From Ricinus communis (lineage: Eukaryota > Streptophyta > Magnoliopsida > Malpighiales > Euphorbiaceae), in NCBI RefSeq assembly GCF_019578655.1, contig NC_063257.1, forward strand, positions 32,957,159 through 33,021,158: DNA of 64,000 bases. Direction: 5' to 3'. A model generated the notes under the pieces. It saw only the letters and a program-made list of their open reading frames with translations. It was not told the origin of the DNA and searched no databases. Of this stretch, positions 1 to 10,310 are shown in pieces. A program made the translations under genes and the position numbers. The first letter of the stretch is position 1. Each line of letters opens with the position of its first letter.

Positions 1-140
1 CTTGTTGGATCACTAGCATGGAATCCCTATAGATCATTAGTTGGTATGCTTCGGCTACCATGACCACTTCTAATCCAAATAAGCATGCCTCGTATTCTGC
101 CATGTTATTAGTCACTTTGAAATCCAATCACTTAGCCATT
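1..140 (-). pseudogene. RNase H fragment of Tat-type element A (left part)
   Basis: The minus strand reads through most of this stretch as a retroviral-type RNase H, with the motif NNMAEYEACLFGLE followed by DSMLVIQQ, as in the plant Tat-lineage Ty3/gypsy RNase H. It continues off the left edge. The other part of the same domain lies at 17614 onward: removing 141-17613 and one CCATT copy restores the same reading frame across the junction. It is therefore the target into which element B inserted. One in-frame stop lies next to the junction. RNase H would degrade the RNA strand during reverse transcription; this copy is dead. Confidence 0.75.
136..140. repeat. Target-site duplication CCATT, left copy of element B
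   Basis: CCATT lies directly before the TGTCA start of the 5' LTR and recurs directly after the 3' LTR at 17614-17618. Both sides lie in the same RNase H reading frame, which supports a true insertion site. Confidence 0.75.
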
Positions 141-2045
141 TGTCAATACCTATTTTCTGAATCTAGATATCGATGGAATTACGGAAACCCTAAAATGAAA
201 GTTACTACCTTCTCGTGTGTCATGAGACGGAGCACAGGCGAATCCGAGGTTGGGATTGAGGTTAATCCAACCAAAATCACCATTTTGAAATCAATTTGGA
301 GTTAATTGTCAGGAAATTGAATTCTTAGGGTCAAAACAATGAATTTCGCCAAGCTCGAGGACTAAATTGCAAACGTTTCACAAACGTTTTCCTTTTAGAG
401 CCAACTAGCTCTACATAGTGCCAATTCGCATTCTTTTGATTCGACATCCTTTCTTTGACATTATTACATCTAAAATGATTTTCTAGAAGGTATTTAATGA
501 TAATTGATAAACTTTAATGATATTATTTAAATATTAAAAATTTGATTTATTTATTGGATATTGATAAATAATTATTTGATAAAGGAAGAATCGATTCTTT
601 TAAAACATTTTTAAAAGAAGAAAATATTGAAGTCTATTTGCTCCTCCAAGGTTTCTTAAAAACCTACTTCTATAAATAAAAAGTGATGACCTAGGGTTAG
701 GGGGCTCAGAACATTGGTTAGAGGTTATTGCTATTATAAACCTATGTTCATTTAAGTAGAAGGTCTTTTTGCTAACTAGATAGTAAGGTCGCCAAGAGAG
801 AACTCTATATTTGGAAACTTTTTGTGAACGATATAAGCTTTTCCATATTTCAACCATCACTAGATCCTCAACAGATTTTTGATTCAATTGTATCATCGTC
901 CCTTGAGACCCGCAGAACGATCAACTATGGTGACAACCTGAGGGTTCCCCTACATCCATCATCATCGACATCACTCACCTAATAAACTGGCTTTTCTGTT
1001 CTTTCATGTTTTTTAAGAAACATGATGGCGGTTTTTTTTGTTTCTTATTTTCTATGTTTGATGTGAGTAGATTAGGATTTTCTATGGATTAATATGTTAC
1101 TGATTTTATTGGATTTTGAATATGATAATAAGAACACATTGGAATTTGAATATGATAGTATGTTTGCCTTCGGATTTTGAATCTGATTAATCAAATGATT
1201 AGGATTACATGTTGGATTGCTCATGCATTGAACTAGAAAGAATTAATTCCAAACTTATTAAGAATCCATGATCAATTTCCTTTTGTATTTTCTTTATAAT
1301 TTTGTCATTAGATTAGTTTTCTAAGGTTATATAGTTTAAATATGAAATCTGCCATATTTATCTACTGTATGTTCAGATTTTTATGGTTTGTATGACTTCT
1401 TTAGGGTTTCTAGTTCAATATGATATTATTTATATCTTTTATCTTGTCTTTTTCATGTTCTAATTAACTTTTTACCTTATATGCATGTGAAATTGGCTAG
1501 GACGTGAGAATCGCAAAGGAATTGTAAAAATCAGCCTGGAAAGTCCCGAAGCCTATTGGCTCAATGCAGAGTCGATCCAGCTCTGTGTTGCACTGATTGG
1601 CTTAGCTCACCTTAGTCCTAATTTTTGGAATTTTATGAATTTTTGGTGTGCCTTTTGAGTTATTCATGTAATGTACTTAGTTTTAGGCCTTTTTATTTCT
1701 TTTTTTAGTTGTAAGCTGGGTTGTAATAGCTAGATTTAATTTCTATATTATATTTTTATTTACTTTATGTAAAATAACTGTAACATGACTGGTTAAATAA
1801 AATGGGACACGTAGACTTTAGGTTAAAATTGGACCCAACATGAAAACTGTAGTCCATTAGGCTAATCAATGTTAACTAGGATTATATTCTAAAATCAATA
1901 TAGACTAAGTGGGCTTTACCATGCTTTAGTTAGGTCAATTGTACCGTATTAGACTTAGGTTCATATAATTGGGCCTTATCATAATAAGTACTCCATCTAG
2001 GATTAAAGGCTAGGTGGAATATTTCTTCAAATTAGGCTAGACTAG

Positions 2046-2050
2046 GAAGG
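2046..2050. repeat. Target-site duplication GAAGG, left of solo LTR
   Basis: GAAGG precedes TGATAAG and recurs at 3491-3495. The uninterrupted 3' LTR has a single aggaaggcttt at the matching place near 17165, which is the empty site. Confidence 0.85.
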
Positions 2051-3490
2051 TGATAAGCATAGTTTTACACATATTTGCTTGCATATTATTGCGTATGTTC
2101 TTAGCAATTATTGTGCTTTTATTCCCAGATCACCCGTGTTTTGTGTTCTTTTGCATTTCAGGAACAATTATAGGACCATCATCGGTGTTTAAGCAATTAT
2201 AGATCAATACGTGCGGAAACGGACGAGAATTCATCAAGATCGGACAAGAGCCCGCAATGCATACATTGAGCACGGCCTGGACTCTGGCCGTGCTCAACCA
2301 TTGGCTTTGATTCTTGAAATTTGCACTTTGGGCATGAGTTTCAGAAGCCACCACAGCCTTGGCCAACACGGGGAGAAACACTACCGCAGGAAACCCTACT
2401 GGTGAGATCCATTAGCTGGACTTCAGAATGATCAAAGACGGCCTTGAACACGGCCGTGCTGAGTTAAATATATAAGAAAAATGAATTTTTCTTAGAAAGG
2501 AGAGAGGGGAAGAAGTGATATAAAGCCCTCGTACCGGTTCTTGCCGCATTGAGTCGAAGAGAGTCATGGGAGTAAGAATCCCAGAATCGCAAGGTTCCGA
2601 GTGCAAAACCGTAGTGGAAGCAATTCAAGAGGTAGTTTGGAAGATTAATCAAAGTGTAGATCCAGATTTGGAGCTGTTCATCCAATTCTAGAGAAAAGGG
2701 TGTACATGTTTTATTTTCATTATTCTTTCATTGTAATTGATTTCCTAGATTGTTTTAAACATGAACATGTTTAGCTAGACTGATTTAATCCATTGGGATT
2801 TCTTTACTATGTTGGCTTGATATTATATTATTGGATTGTTTGAGTTGGTTTTGTATTCTTCTTATTTTCAGTATTAATAAGATTATGCATTATTCATGAG
2901 ACGTTGTGAATTGTGATGTTTAGATTGCTTTATGCGATTGAGAAATCCGTTTGGCAATTGGAATTTTGAATACTGTGAACTGGTTAATAATCGCTTAGAG
3001 ATAAGGATAATTAACTAGCCGGATTAAGAATTAACAAAGCTTAATAGAGGCGGATTAAAGCTTAATGCTAATTTAAGAATCAATCGTTAGGAAGAGATTC
3101 CAACTTTAGGTTATTAGGTTTAGGAATTCGGTTATCTCGAGAGAGAAACCGAATTCGGTTAGGAATTCGTCCACGGGTAGCATAATTAGACTCACCGATC
3201 CTTTATCTTTTGTTCGGTTGCCAACTAGTTTAGATTCCCTTTGGGTTTGTCTTCTTGTCTTGATTATTTCATTTATCAATTACTCCTGCATCTCCCTCAT
3301 AACTTAGCTTGTAGTTAATAGTTAGTTTAGAATTTATTCATTATCCATTTTAGGTTAATATAATAAAGAACAAAGGAGTAACTCTGGGCTTTCACTTTCC
3401 CGAGGAATACGACCTTGATACTCGCCATTAGTGCTAGACTGTATCAGTAGGTTCACTGCCTTAGGTGTCGGTTGCATAAAGAGCCCATCA
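2051..3490 (+). mobile_element. Athila-type solo LTR nested in the 5' LTR of element B
   Basis: This is a 1440-bp block with TGAT...ATCA ends and a 5-bp target duplication, absent from the other LTR of the same element. It resembles the LTR at 55319 in layout. Both have palindromic CACGGCCGTG-type motifs in the first third, and both end with a block containing 'tactcgcc', a short variable stretch and 'cactgccttaggt'. With no internal region left, it is a solo LTR made by unequal recombination between two LTRs. Family assignment rests on the similarity to the 55319 element. Confidence 0.85.
2265..2475 (+). promoter_or_regulatory. Promoter-like region of the solo LTR
   Basis: Palindrome-like GC-rich motifs (gagcacggcctgg, ctggccgtgctc, aacacggccgtgct) stand upstream of a TATA-like tatataag at about 2467-2474. 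The last palindrome ends about 10 bases before it. The same arrangement occurs at 62460-62742. That it acts as a promoter is inference. Confidence 0.5.
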
Positions 3491-3495
3491 GAAGG
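3491..3495. repeat. Target-site duplication GAAGG, right of solo LTR
   Basis: Direct copy of 2046-2050, immediately after the CCCATCA end of the solo LTR. Confidence 0.85.
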
Positions 3496-3908
3496 CTTTG
3501 TACATAATTAATTAGTAAAATTAGATTAATAACCTTAATATGGGCTAGGCTTTAATAAAATTGGCTAGACTGAAGTGAACTATATGTGCTATATGGTATT
3601 ATGCTTGTATATAAATTATTGTGTTTATAGGGATTAATTGGTTAAACACTAAAATTAAAGACTAAGATACACAAACAAGAAAGTTGGCTTCCGGATCCAT
3701 CGCTGGATTTGTGGCGTAAGCTTTCTTATGGAATCTGAGAAATGTCACTCATTAGTAGAAGTATCTCAGTGAATTACCCGGGTAGCGCGACTCCCATCTC
3801 CATGCTAGTCTCTGTTATTGGTTAGCATGTCACCAATTAGATTAAAAAGCCATGCAATGTCGTAGTCGCTAAAGACAATTAGGTGCACGTTCGAAGCCAT
3901 CGCCCATA

Positions 3909-3927
3909 GCAGCGACTTTGCTGGGGA
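3909..3927 (+). promoter_or_regulatory. Primer-binding-site-like sequence of element B
   Basis: gcagcgactttgctgggga follows the 5' LTR end directly. Its position and its ggga end are typical of tRNA primer sites in plant Ty3/gypsy elements. I do not assign the tRNA; a comparison with plant tRNA 3' ends would decide it. Confidence 0.55.
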
Positions 3928-4622
3928 TAAGAGAAGCTGATTCGAGTGTATGTTTGTCTTTAATTTTATTATTTAACAAATTATTCTTGCATCACTACAC
4001 CATTATCACACATTGTGCACTTTGGTCCCTATATCCCCGATGGTGTCGACTAATGGTTCTTTGGTTCCACTCGAACCCTAGAATTGTAACACTGGCTAAC
4101 CATCACTAACAAGTAATAAGTGATATTGCATGGACCCTTGAATGGGGAGACAAGCTAAGGAAGACCACTTTTTACTTGTGCAAGCCTTTTATCCTTACCC
4201 AAGACTCAGCTCATGGTAATGACTGTAGTAATCTCACTTAGGAACCCTATTGCTTGTTAAATGAAATGTTTCTCTTTATAAGTGTCTAAAGCCCAACTAT
4301 TAAAAGCCTTGGCCCAAAACATGTGGAACTAGGTCTTAGGCCCGAAATATGCATGCTCTTATACTTATGTTGAGAAACATTGCCTTGTTTGTTCTAAATC
4401 TGCTTTGAGAGTTTATGGCATGCGCGTCGGGCCTACTATCCCCTGTTGATAAAAACTCCAGAACCAAAATCCTAGGGAAGAAAAGGCTCACCATGTACCG
4501 TTTGTGGGAGAAATAAGGTTGGGAGGATGTTTTGTGTAGTAACTTGTAAAATATTATATGTTTGCAAACCTTTTTTTCTTTGTCCTTATGCATTACACGT
4601 GCATCATGCATCATACTAACCC
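3928..4622 (+). other. Untranslated leader of element B
   Basis: This sequence lies between the primer-binding site and the first gag-like reading frame. It has short frames only and nothing I recognise. It probably corresponds to the 5' leader of the genomic RNA. Confidence 0.5.
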
Positions 4623-6480
4623 TTGCCTTTTAGCCATATAGATTATCTTCTAGGTTGGAAGAGGCAAGATAGTGGGAGGCTAGAAAAGGTACCCATTTCT
4701 CTAAGAATCCGAGTTGTATTAGAACATCTTGAAAGACCAAGACGCCAAGCTTCTGAAATGGCCAATGAAAGAGCTAACGAGCAAGACGTTGAGATCCTCA
4801 AGAATGCCATCATTGACAATTTGAGGGGAGTGATTCAGTAAGAGCTCCAACAACTATTGGTAGGGACAACTGTAAACCAAGCCCCACTTGTTACTCCTAT
4901 CACACCAGCTAATCCCCTTACTACAGTTGACCTAGTTGTAGTTGTCAGCTGAAACCATCACGATAATCGCAATGCTACTACCCGCCTCTTACTAATGCTA
5001 ATGCTGAGGACCCTACTAGGAGGGGAGTGCCCTAATATTTTTAGGACTTTGATGAATGTATGCTAGACCATGCTAAGAGAGATACCGCCCTTGCCACCAT
5101 TGGAGCTGTAAGTGGCTTAAGCGCTAGGCTTGATAAGATGCAAGGGATGCTGGAAATCAAAGGTTTGGACCCTACCTTTGATTTCGAAGAGCTAGTTTTG
5201 ACAAGCAAAGACAAGCTGCCTGTAAAATTCAGAATGCTCGAGATGAACAAGTTCAATGGGAGTAGTGATTTGAAAGTTCATCTAAAATAGTATGTAATAA
5301 TCATGGGAACTACTCAACTGAGTTGAACCTAAATTGTCAAGCTATTTGTGCTGTCCCTAGAAGGACCCACTGTAAACTAGTACCATGATCTGGAAAAATC
5401 TACCAAAGCTGAATGGCGTGATTTATGTAATTCTTTTGTTAAGCAATGCGAATATAATACTCAGTTGAAAGTGTCAATTAGGGATCTCGATTCCACCAAA
5501 TAAAAACCAAAAGAGTTCTTCTCTAATTTCTTGACTAGGTGAGGTATAAGGCTAGATTAATGAATAACAAGCCCTCTGAAAAGCACCAAGTTCATATGGT
5601 GCTCCGAAATGTTCTTCTAGGATGGGTTGAAAGGTTACAGATGATGAACATAAAGGCCTTAATGGATTTGTACAATGATGGGCTACAAGTTAAAAAGATA
5701 AAAAATGATAAAAGAAAGATTGTGAGAACTAGTGGAAAGGAAAATTACCAAGCTGGAGGGAGCAAGACCCTGGATGTAAATATTGTGAAACAACCAGGAA
5801 GTTCTCCAACTTCAAGCAACCTCTCTCTAAGATCTTCGAGAGATTAGTTAAAATAGCAATGCTCCAACCTACTACCTTCAAGAACCCACCTAACCTTAAT
5901 GCACCCAACTATAAACCCAACACCTACTTCAAATTCCACCAAGCACCCGGCCACAACACTAACAACTATATCCGACTGAAACATGAAATTCAAGACCTTA
6001 TCGATGTCAAAAAACTGTCCGACCCTAACCAACCTTGTACTAGAAGAAACCCCGTACCAAATTACAACAACACACCACCCTCAAACCAAGTGTCCATGAT
6101 CAACCCTAACTTCAATGAAGATGAGGTCATGAACTTATTGAAGACATATCTCAACCCGAGCTAGAACCAGAAGCAAACCATACACAAAGAACCTTCACCG
6201 AGCTAGGAGCGCCATTGTCTCTAGTGTTTCGACATTTAAAATAGAGTGGAAAACTTAAGTCCTAACTGCCAAAGTACAATCCTAAGCCTCACAATGTCCA
6301 GTATTGTGAGTATCACCAGGCTTTCGGGCATGTGACGGAGCAGTGCAACTGTCTCAGGCATGAGATCGAAGACTTGATTGACTATAGGGAATGGCAAGTT
6401 GAGCAACTTCCTTGGTATGAGTGTGAAGACCTTCTAGGGCAGCCTTCGGGCAAAGTTGACTTCAAGGTCCGATAATTGAA
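4623..6480 (+). pseudogene. gag remnant of element B
   Basis: Broken frames read as a Tat-type gag. First comes a hydrophilic N-terminal part (4623-4841), then the capsid-like stretch with KFRMLEMNKFNG (about 5220-5270) and YHDLEKSTKAEWRDL (about 5383-5427), then RYKARLMNNKPSEK (from 5542). Two successive nucleic-acid-binding-like blocks follow: YFKFHQAPGHNTNN (about 5920-5970) and YCEYHQAFGHVTEQCNCLRHE (about 6300-6365). Each continues into an E-I-(Q/E)-D-L-I-D stretch. Gag would form the virus-like particle that packages element RNA. Many stops and shifts break it (for example at 4839, 5288 and 5845). Doubling of the FHxxxGH block is odd and may be an old internal duplication. Confidence 0.65.
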
Positions 6481-7045
6481 GCCTTCTTTGGCTAACATTC
6501 AAATTGAGGATATTGTACCAAGTGGCTGGGGGTGAGACGATAATCAAGTAGCTTATGAGCCTTGTCTTCTAGAGGTTGGAAGGAATGTGAGAAGTAGTCG
6601 ACCATGGCTATCGACATCTGGTATAGCTCTGGGGCTGAGTGTGAAGTCCACGACTCTGAGGCCAAAAATAGCTAGGCAGACAACAACTTTGATAAGGAAA
6701 CCGAGCCAGTAGGTAAGGGTAAGGAAGCTAGAGTACAAGAATTGAAACAAGATAAGCAAGCACCTAAAGATGGGGATATCGGGTTATTAGAGCAGTGGAA
6801 GAAAAGAAAAAAAGATAGCCGACATCTGGGAGCTACTGATGCACTCATCGGATCATAGAAAGGCTCTAATCTAGGCCTTGTCTGGTATAAGCATTAGCAC
6901 AACAGCTACCCCAAGGAAATTATCAAAACAGTAACTAACAAGACCACTAGAATGATCATTTTCTCGGATGAAGACCTACCAAATGAGGGAAGAGACCACA
7001 ACAAGGCTCTCTCTACATAGCAGTAGAGGTCAAAGGGAAGAGAAC
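6481..7045 (+). other. gag-protease spacer of element B
   Basis: Degenerate, presumably once coding sequence. No continuous frame and no motif I can name. The overlap with the second contig starts inside it at 6579. Confidence 0.4.
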
Positions 7046-7049
7046 TCCA

Positions 7050-7290
7050 TGTGTGATGGTGGATGATAGGTCAACCATCAACGTGTGTCCTTCTCGCATA
7101 CTCCCTAAGCTAGGGATGACTACGAAAGACATGAATCTATCAAATATGGTTATAAGAGCCTATGATGAAATGAAGAGAGATGTAGAAGGAACACTTTCAG
7201 CACTAGTGAAGATGGGTCCTATCAAATCTTGGGTGAATTTTGTACTATTATTGGGAAGTCCATGGTTCCATGCCCTATGAGGAGTTCCTT
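7050..7290 (+). pseudogene. Retroviral-type aspartic protease remnant, element B (left copy)
   Basis: The frame from 7053 has a Tat-type protease layout. It opens with VDDRSTINVCPSRILPKLG, where the family has an aspartate-containing D-(S/T/G)-(G/S)-(S/A) active loop, then VIRAYDEMKRDVEGTL and GSPWFHA. In life it would cut the Gag-Pol polyprotein. The active loop has an arginine where glycine or serine is expected. The frame is isolated by stops, so the protein is dead. The same block is at 31541-31775 in the right copy. Confidence 0.7.
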
Positions 7291-8040
7291 CCACTATGCA
7301 TCACAAGGGAAAGTTGCCTCATAAAGGTGAGATTTTCACTATTAACAATGAAAGTAGTAAGGGTTTCTTGGCCATTCAAGAAGCTATCAAGGAGCTAGAT
7401 GCTCGTGCTAGATTCCAGTTGTTGTTCTCTATGAGGACTATATGGAGCCTGAACCTGTCACTATAGTTGGGACTGAGGTACCGACATTTGAAATCTTTAA
7501 GAACCAGAGCATCGATAGGATGGTCGAGCTAAGTATCAAGGAAGTCTTAGAGAAGGTCACCACCAAGATAAAGGAGCTGAAGCTGGAAGAGTTAACTACC
7601 CTACCAGAAAAATGACTTAAGAACTTATAGAAGATAATATTGTTCATTTTTTTATGATGATGTAACAACGCTTGATATTTATGAGGATGATGTTTCTTTC
7701 ATTTCTAAGGTCAATAATATGAATAGTTTTGCTTACTAGTGCGATGTTTTTCCTGATGGTAGTGTGCATTTTGATAATCATGACATGTGCATGTTTGACA
7801 TCAATTCCATACAAATAGATTCATTTAATTTAGGCACATATGTAAATCCACAAAACATTGTGATAGCTCATGATATAACTCCTAAGGAGAAGAGAGTTCA
7901 AAAGAATAATGGAAAAAAGAAAAATGGTATTTGCTTGGTCATATAATGACATGCCAGGTCTAGACAAGAAAATAGCAGAGCACCATATTTCGACTAATCC
8001 ACACATCAAGCCACCCAAATAAATGATGGGAAGATTAAGG
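7291..8040 (+). pseudogene. Protease-RT linker of element B (left copy)
   Basis: Short in-frame pieces are recognisable: VVLYEDYMEPEP near 7420-7455 and FEIFKNQSIDRMVELSIKEVL near 7490-7550. After these come a stop-rich stretch and an open piece, MHFDNHDMCMFDINSIQID (7764). The YEDYM block also occurs in minus-strand element A (19723-19953), so both belong to one lineage. No function beyond polyprotein linker is known to me. Confidence 0.5.
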
Positions 8041-8850
8041 CTGGAATAGGCAGAGAAATACGAGAAGAGGTTGCTAAGCAAGTTAAGGCCAATTTCCTTG
8101 ACGTGGTTGACTACCTTGAATGGTTGGCAAACATCATCCCAATCCTGAAGAAGGACGGTAAGGTTCGAATGTGCATGGATTACTAGGACTTGAATAAGGC
8201 ATGCCTTAAGGTCGACTTTCCTCTTCCTCATAAAGACGTAATAATCAACAGTGTCGCTTCAAATGTGATGTACTACTTTACGAATGGGTTCTTCGTATAC
8301 AATCAGATCATGGTGGTAGTAGTGAACAAGTTGAAGATGTCATTTATCACCTAATGGGGAACATACTGCTACAAGGTTATGCCTTTTAGACTAAAGAATG
8401 CAGAAGAAACTTATCAGAGGGCATCTACTATTTTTTTCATGACCTGATGCACAAGGAGGTGAAGGTGTATGTAGATGGCATGATGGTAAAATCCAAAACA
8501 AGCGAAGAGCACTTCCAGGCTCTTGATAATTTTTTAGGACGAGTGGAAAGGTATAATCTGAGACTCAACCTATAGAAGAGTGTATTCTGAGTTACATCAG
8601 GAAAGCTATTAGGGTACATAATAAGTCAGCGAGGCATAGAGATGGATTAGGATAAGGTTAAGGCTATTCAAGAGATGCCATCGCCAAAGACAGAAAAACA
8701 AGTCAGAGCTTTTCTAGGACGCTTACAATACATCAATAGATTCATTTCCAAGCTCATAATGGTTTGTGATCCTATTTTCAAGCTTTTAAGGAAACATCAA
8801 CCCATTGTGTAGGATGAACATTGTCATAAGTCCTTCAACAGAATCAAAGA
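8040..8850 (+). pseudogene. Reverse transcriptase remnant, element B (left copy)
   Basis: The pieces follow Ty3/gypsy RT order: DYLEWLANIIPILKKDGKVR (about 8106-8165), CMDY-stop-DLNKAC, FTNGFFVYNQI (about 8277-8310), YKVMPFRLKNAEETYQRA (about 8370-8425), YVDGMMVKSK (about 8469-8500) and the thumb-like FLGRLQYINRFISK (about 8712-8752). Two catalytic aspartates are gone: the family FTDG is FTNG and YVDD is YVDG. There are also several stops and shifts. It would have made cDNA from element RNA, but cannot now. Right-copy equivalent: 32540-33340, with more CAG-type differences. Confidence 0.75.
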
Positions 8851-8857
8851 GTATCTG

Positions 8858-9519
8858 ATGAATCCGCCGATACTAAAACCACCAAAGGATGGCAAGCCAC
8901 TAATTCTATACTTAACCTTGAAAGAGGAAGCGATGGGGGCAATGGTAGCACAGTGCGGACCCAATGACAAAACTATCACCGTTGACTTAGCGACCTCTAT
9001 GAGACATTCCTTAGACCATGATGATACTGTATTTTATGTGGATGTCTTGGATGATGTTGTTGAATCTCATATGCAGGAGATTTTGCTTGATGATCCTTTA
9101 CAGGCTGCATTGCATGGAGATGAGAAGGAGTTGTCCAATGAGCAAGTGTTAGAACAACTCACTTGTTTTGCTAAGAAGGAGTCCAAACCCATTCTACTGA
9201 CCCATTTATTGCTCTTGATAGGTTAGATGTGCAAAAGGTGAAACCTTCCATTAAGGACCCCCTAGTCCTAGAGTTGAAAGAATTACCCAAGCACTTGAGT
9301 TATGCCTATTTAGATGAGGCAAAAAGGCTGCCAGTTATTGTTGCAACAGACTTGAATTTTGAGGAGAGGGAAATGACTTTATCCTCTCTCAGTAAGTACC
9401 CTACATATAAAATTGCAGACATCCCTGGAATCAACCCTAGTTTTTGTTCATATAAAAGAATTCCTTATTCTATTGTCAGCTTATCTCATTTATCTCCTTT
9501 TAGCACTTTTTGTGCATAG
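8858..9519 (+). pseudogene. Chimeric Tat RNase H / Athila pol fragment (left copy)
   Basis: The frame opens with the start of a Tat RNase H (PPKDGKPLILYLTLKEEA, then MGAMVAQ). Near 8985 it changes to sequence matching the Athila pol at 59050-59525: DDPLQAALHGDEKELSNEQV against DDPLQVAMQENEDNLSNE, then VLEL then KELPKHLSYAYLDEAK, and IADIPGINPSFC. After about 9455 neither lineage is recognisable. A frameshift near 9165 splits the frame here; the right copy (33352-34011) is open for 219 codons. It looks like a recombinant or a filler of non-homologous origin, not a working enzyme. Confidence 0.75.
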
Positions 9520-9639
9520 GTCAGATAGAATCAAATTAGCGAATTATGCGATTGAAAAGCGGTTTGATCTGGAGTTCAAGTACTCCTGGAGGGGGGTTGA
9601 ACTATCGATCCGCCACCCCAAAAGGGAGGAAGAGATCAA

Positions 9640-10310
9640 ACACGAGAATAAGTAATGAGGCGCAGTTCATGGGTGAGACGGCAGACCTGCTAGTAGAATA
9701 CAAGATCTAGCATCATAAATCTTCTCTATATAGACCTAAGCGAATGGAGTGGTAGAAGCAACCAATAAGAACCTGCAGAAAATACTCTCGAAGATGGTGT
9801 GGAATCACAAGGACTGGTCATTTTGGTTACCTTTACACTTTGGAGATATCAAACAATTGACCGAACATCAACTGGGCAAACACCATACTGTATGGTTTAC
9901 GGGACTGAAGTAATTTTACTAGTTAAGTTGGAATTAAAGTCTTTCAGAGTTGTATTAGAGGCTGAAATACCAGAGTTATCAATGGGTCAAGTAGAGATAT
10001 CAGTAGTTGGCTCTGGTCGATGAGAGAAGGATGAAAACATTATACCATATGTTGTTGTATCAGAAATGGACAACTAGGGCATCCAATAAAAAAGTGAAGC
10101 CAGGAAAATTTAGAGCTGGTGATCTAGTATTGAAGCACACAAGACCTACTGCATTTGACCTGAGAAGGAAGTTCAGGCCGAATTAGGAAGGCCCATACTT
10201 AGTAAAGAAGATCTTGCCTAAAGGTGCTCCTAAGATCTCAAACCTGGAAGGGAACGAGTTCACTGAACCAATCAACGTGGATCGTCTCAAGAAATACTAT
10301 GTATAAAAAT
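9640..10310 (+). pseudogene. Distal integrase remnant, element B (left copy)
   Basis: Split frames give the second half of a Ty3/gypsy integrase. ISNEAQF stands at the second catalytic aspartate (about 9645-9665; Asp replaced by Asn). HHKSSLYRP and NGVVEATNK carry the catalytic glutamate (about 9708-9765). Then come TSTGQTPYCMVYGTEV (about 9865-9915) and the C-terminal FRAGDLVLK-like and GPYLVKKILPKGAP stretches (about 10105-10230). The zinc finger and first aspartate are missing, replaced by the chimeric segment upstream. Integrase would join cDNA to chromosomal DNA. It ends with NVDRLKKYYV and a stop near 10305. Right equivalent: 34130-34800. Confidence 0.7.

Larger units (their letters stand above)
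141..3908 (+). repeat. 5' LTR of element B (interrupted)
   Basis: It aligns by eye along its length with 15456-17613. Shared blocks include the stretch around 255-310, the agctct motif near 410, the block near 1300-1450, and the end around 3660-3908. Removing the 1440-bp insert and one GAAGG copy leaves about 2.3 kb. The alignment stops at 3908, where primer-binding-like sequence begins. It would have carried the promoter of the element. Confidence 0.8.
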
